Positions 63,855 to 64,000 of a DNA stretch of 64,000 nt are shown in pieces. Below the pieces are notes generated by a model. The model did not search any database. It had not been told where the DNA came from and worked only from the letters and a program-made list of their open reading frames with translations. Source of the DNA: Gracilaria domingensis. Lineage: Eukaryota; Rhodophyta; Florideophyceae; Gracilariales; Gracilariaceae. The translations under genes and the position numbers were made by a program. The first letter of the stretch is position 1, and each line of letters opens with the position of its first letter. Location of the stretch: NCBI GenBank assembly GCA_022539475.1, contig VCMS01000152.1:1-64000 (forward strand), read 5' to 3'.

Positions 63855-64000
63855 TCTTGGGAGTCTCCCCGGTGGGAGGGGCCTCTTCTGAGCCGAATGT
63901 GAAGACGCCCGAAGCGCCTTCGCTTCACTCCCCGGTCGTTAGAATCCTTACGAGGACGATGGCTGCCACAGACGTGGATTCAAAACACTGTAGTGTTTTA

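Larger units (their letters stand above)
60538..64000 (+). mobile_element. Element E: 5' part of a chromovirus, continues past the window
   Basis: 5' LTR, primer binding site and gag on the plus strand, with the protease region beginning at the window edge. LTR ends and Gag resemble those of elements C and B. It is the only element here besides B with its 5' half present. Confidence 0.88.

Noticed and set aside
1-64000. Bacterial-type genes, operons, tRNA or rRNA genes, CRISPR arrays
   Set aside because: None were found. Retroelement content, chromodomains and RAD52 point to a eukaryote.

Overview
The window is nuclear eukaryotic DNA in which about 70 % of the bases are transposable elements, many nested in one another. 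The visible host genes are few, mostly intronless where they can be read, and mostly broken. No bacterial operons, tRNAs, rRNAs or CRISPR arrays were seen. The retroelements are Ty3/gypsy chromoviruses (Gag, aspartic protease, RT, RNase H, integrase with a GPY module, chromodomain). The glycosyltransferase remnant and compact gene style suggest a red seaweed such as Chondrus, but this is a guess that the sequence alone cannot prove.

Layout: 1-5218 is AT-rich sequence without a confident gene, carrying perfect hairpins and a duplicated 330-bp block. 5219-12200 is a 5'-truncated chromovirus (element 1, plus strand). 12239-14755 is a DNA transposon with terminal inverted repeats and a transposase-like gene of the DUF7869 type. 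15882-16388 is a remnant of another retroelement's gag. 16389-23457 is a second 5'-truncated chromovirus (element 2, minus strand) with a solo LTR nested in its integrase. 23860-25440 is an intact probable DNA-binding protein gene, 25691-26742 a RAD52 pseudogene, 26888-27385 a 30-bp minisatellite, and 27402-28354 a glycosyltransferase pseudogene. 28355-35823 is a third 5'-truncated chromovirus (element C, minus). 35824-40775 is an unrelated, AT-richer chromovirus (element D, plus) split by a solo LTR. 41393-47483 holds decayed genes, one split in frame by a solo LTR, and a Harbinger-type DDE fragment. 47484-59897 is a full-length 12.4-kb chromovirus (element B, minus) with 5-bp target duplications and a second solo LTR nested in its 5' LTR. 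60538 to the end is the 5' LTR and gag of element E (plus).

The most unusual shared feature is in elements 1, 2, C and B. Between the end of pol and the 3' LTR each carries a long extra gene on the opposite strand (called aORF here). The four aORF products are related to each other (WFHPTAV, SYIGSR, EWAARVA and DHPIGF-type blocks). In elements 1, 2 and C an antisense TATA box sits 62-64 bp inside the 3' LTR edge, and an ATG lies 136-155 bp downstream of it. These elements also carry an internal copy of the polypurine tract found at the 3' LTR, much like a lentiviral central PPT.

Element B has a further hidden signal. The 8-mers CCAAGTGG, CCACTTGG and CCAATTGG occur 24 times across its coding and non-coding parts (less than one expected) and are nearly absent elsewhere. 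Such a pattern fits binding sites for a protein that recognises the element. Most lesions in these genes are in-frame stops. Where related copies allow comparison, several are Trp-to-stop or Arg-to-stop changes of the G-to-A or C-to-T kind.
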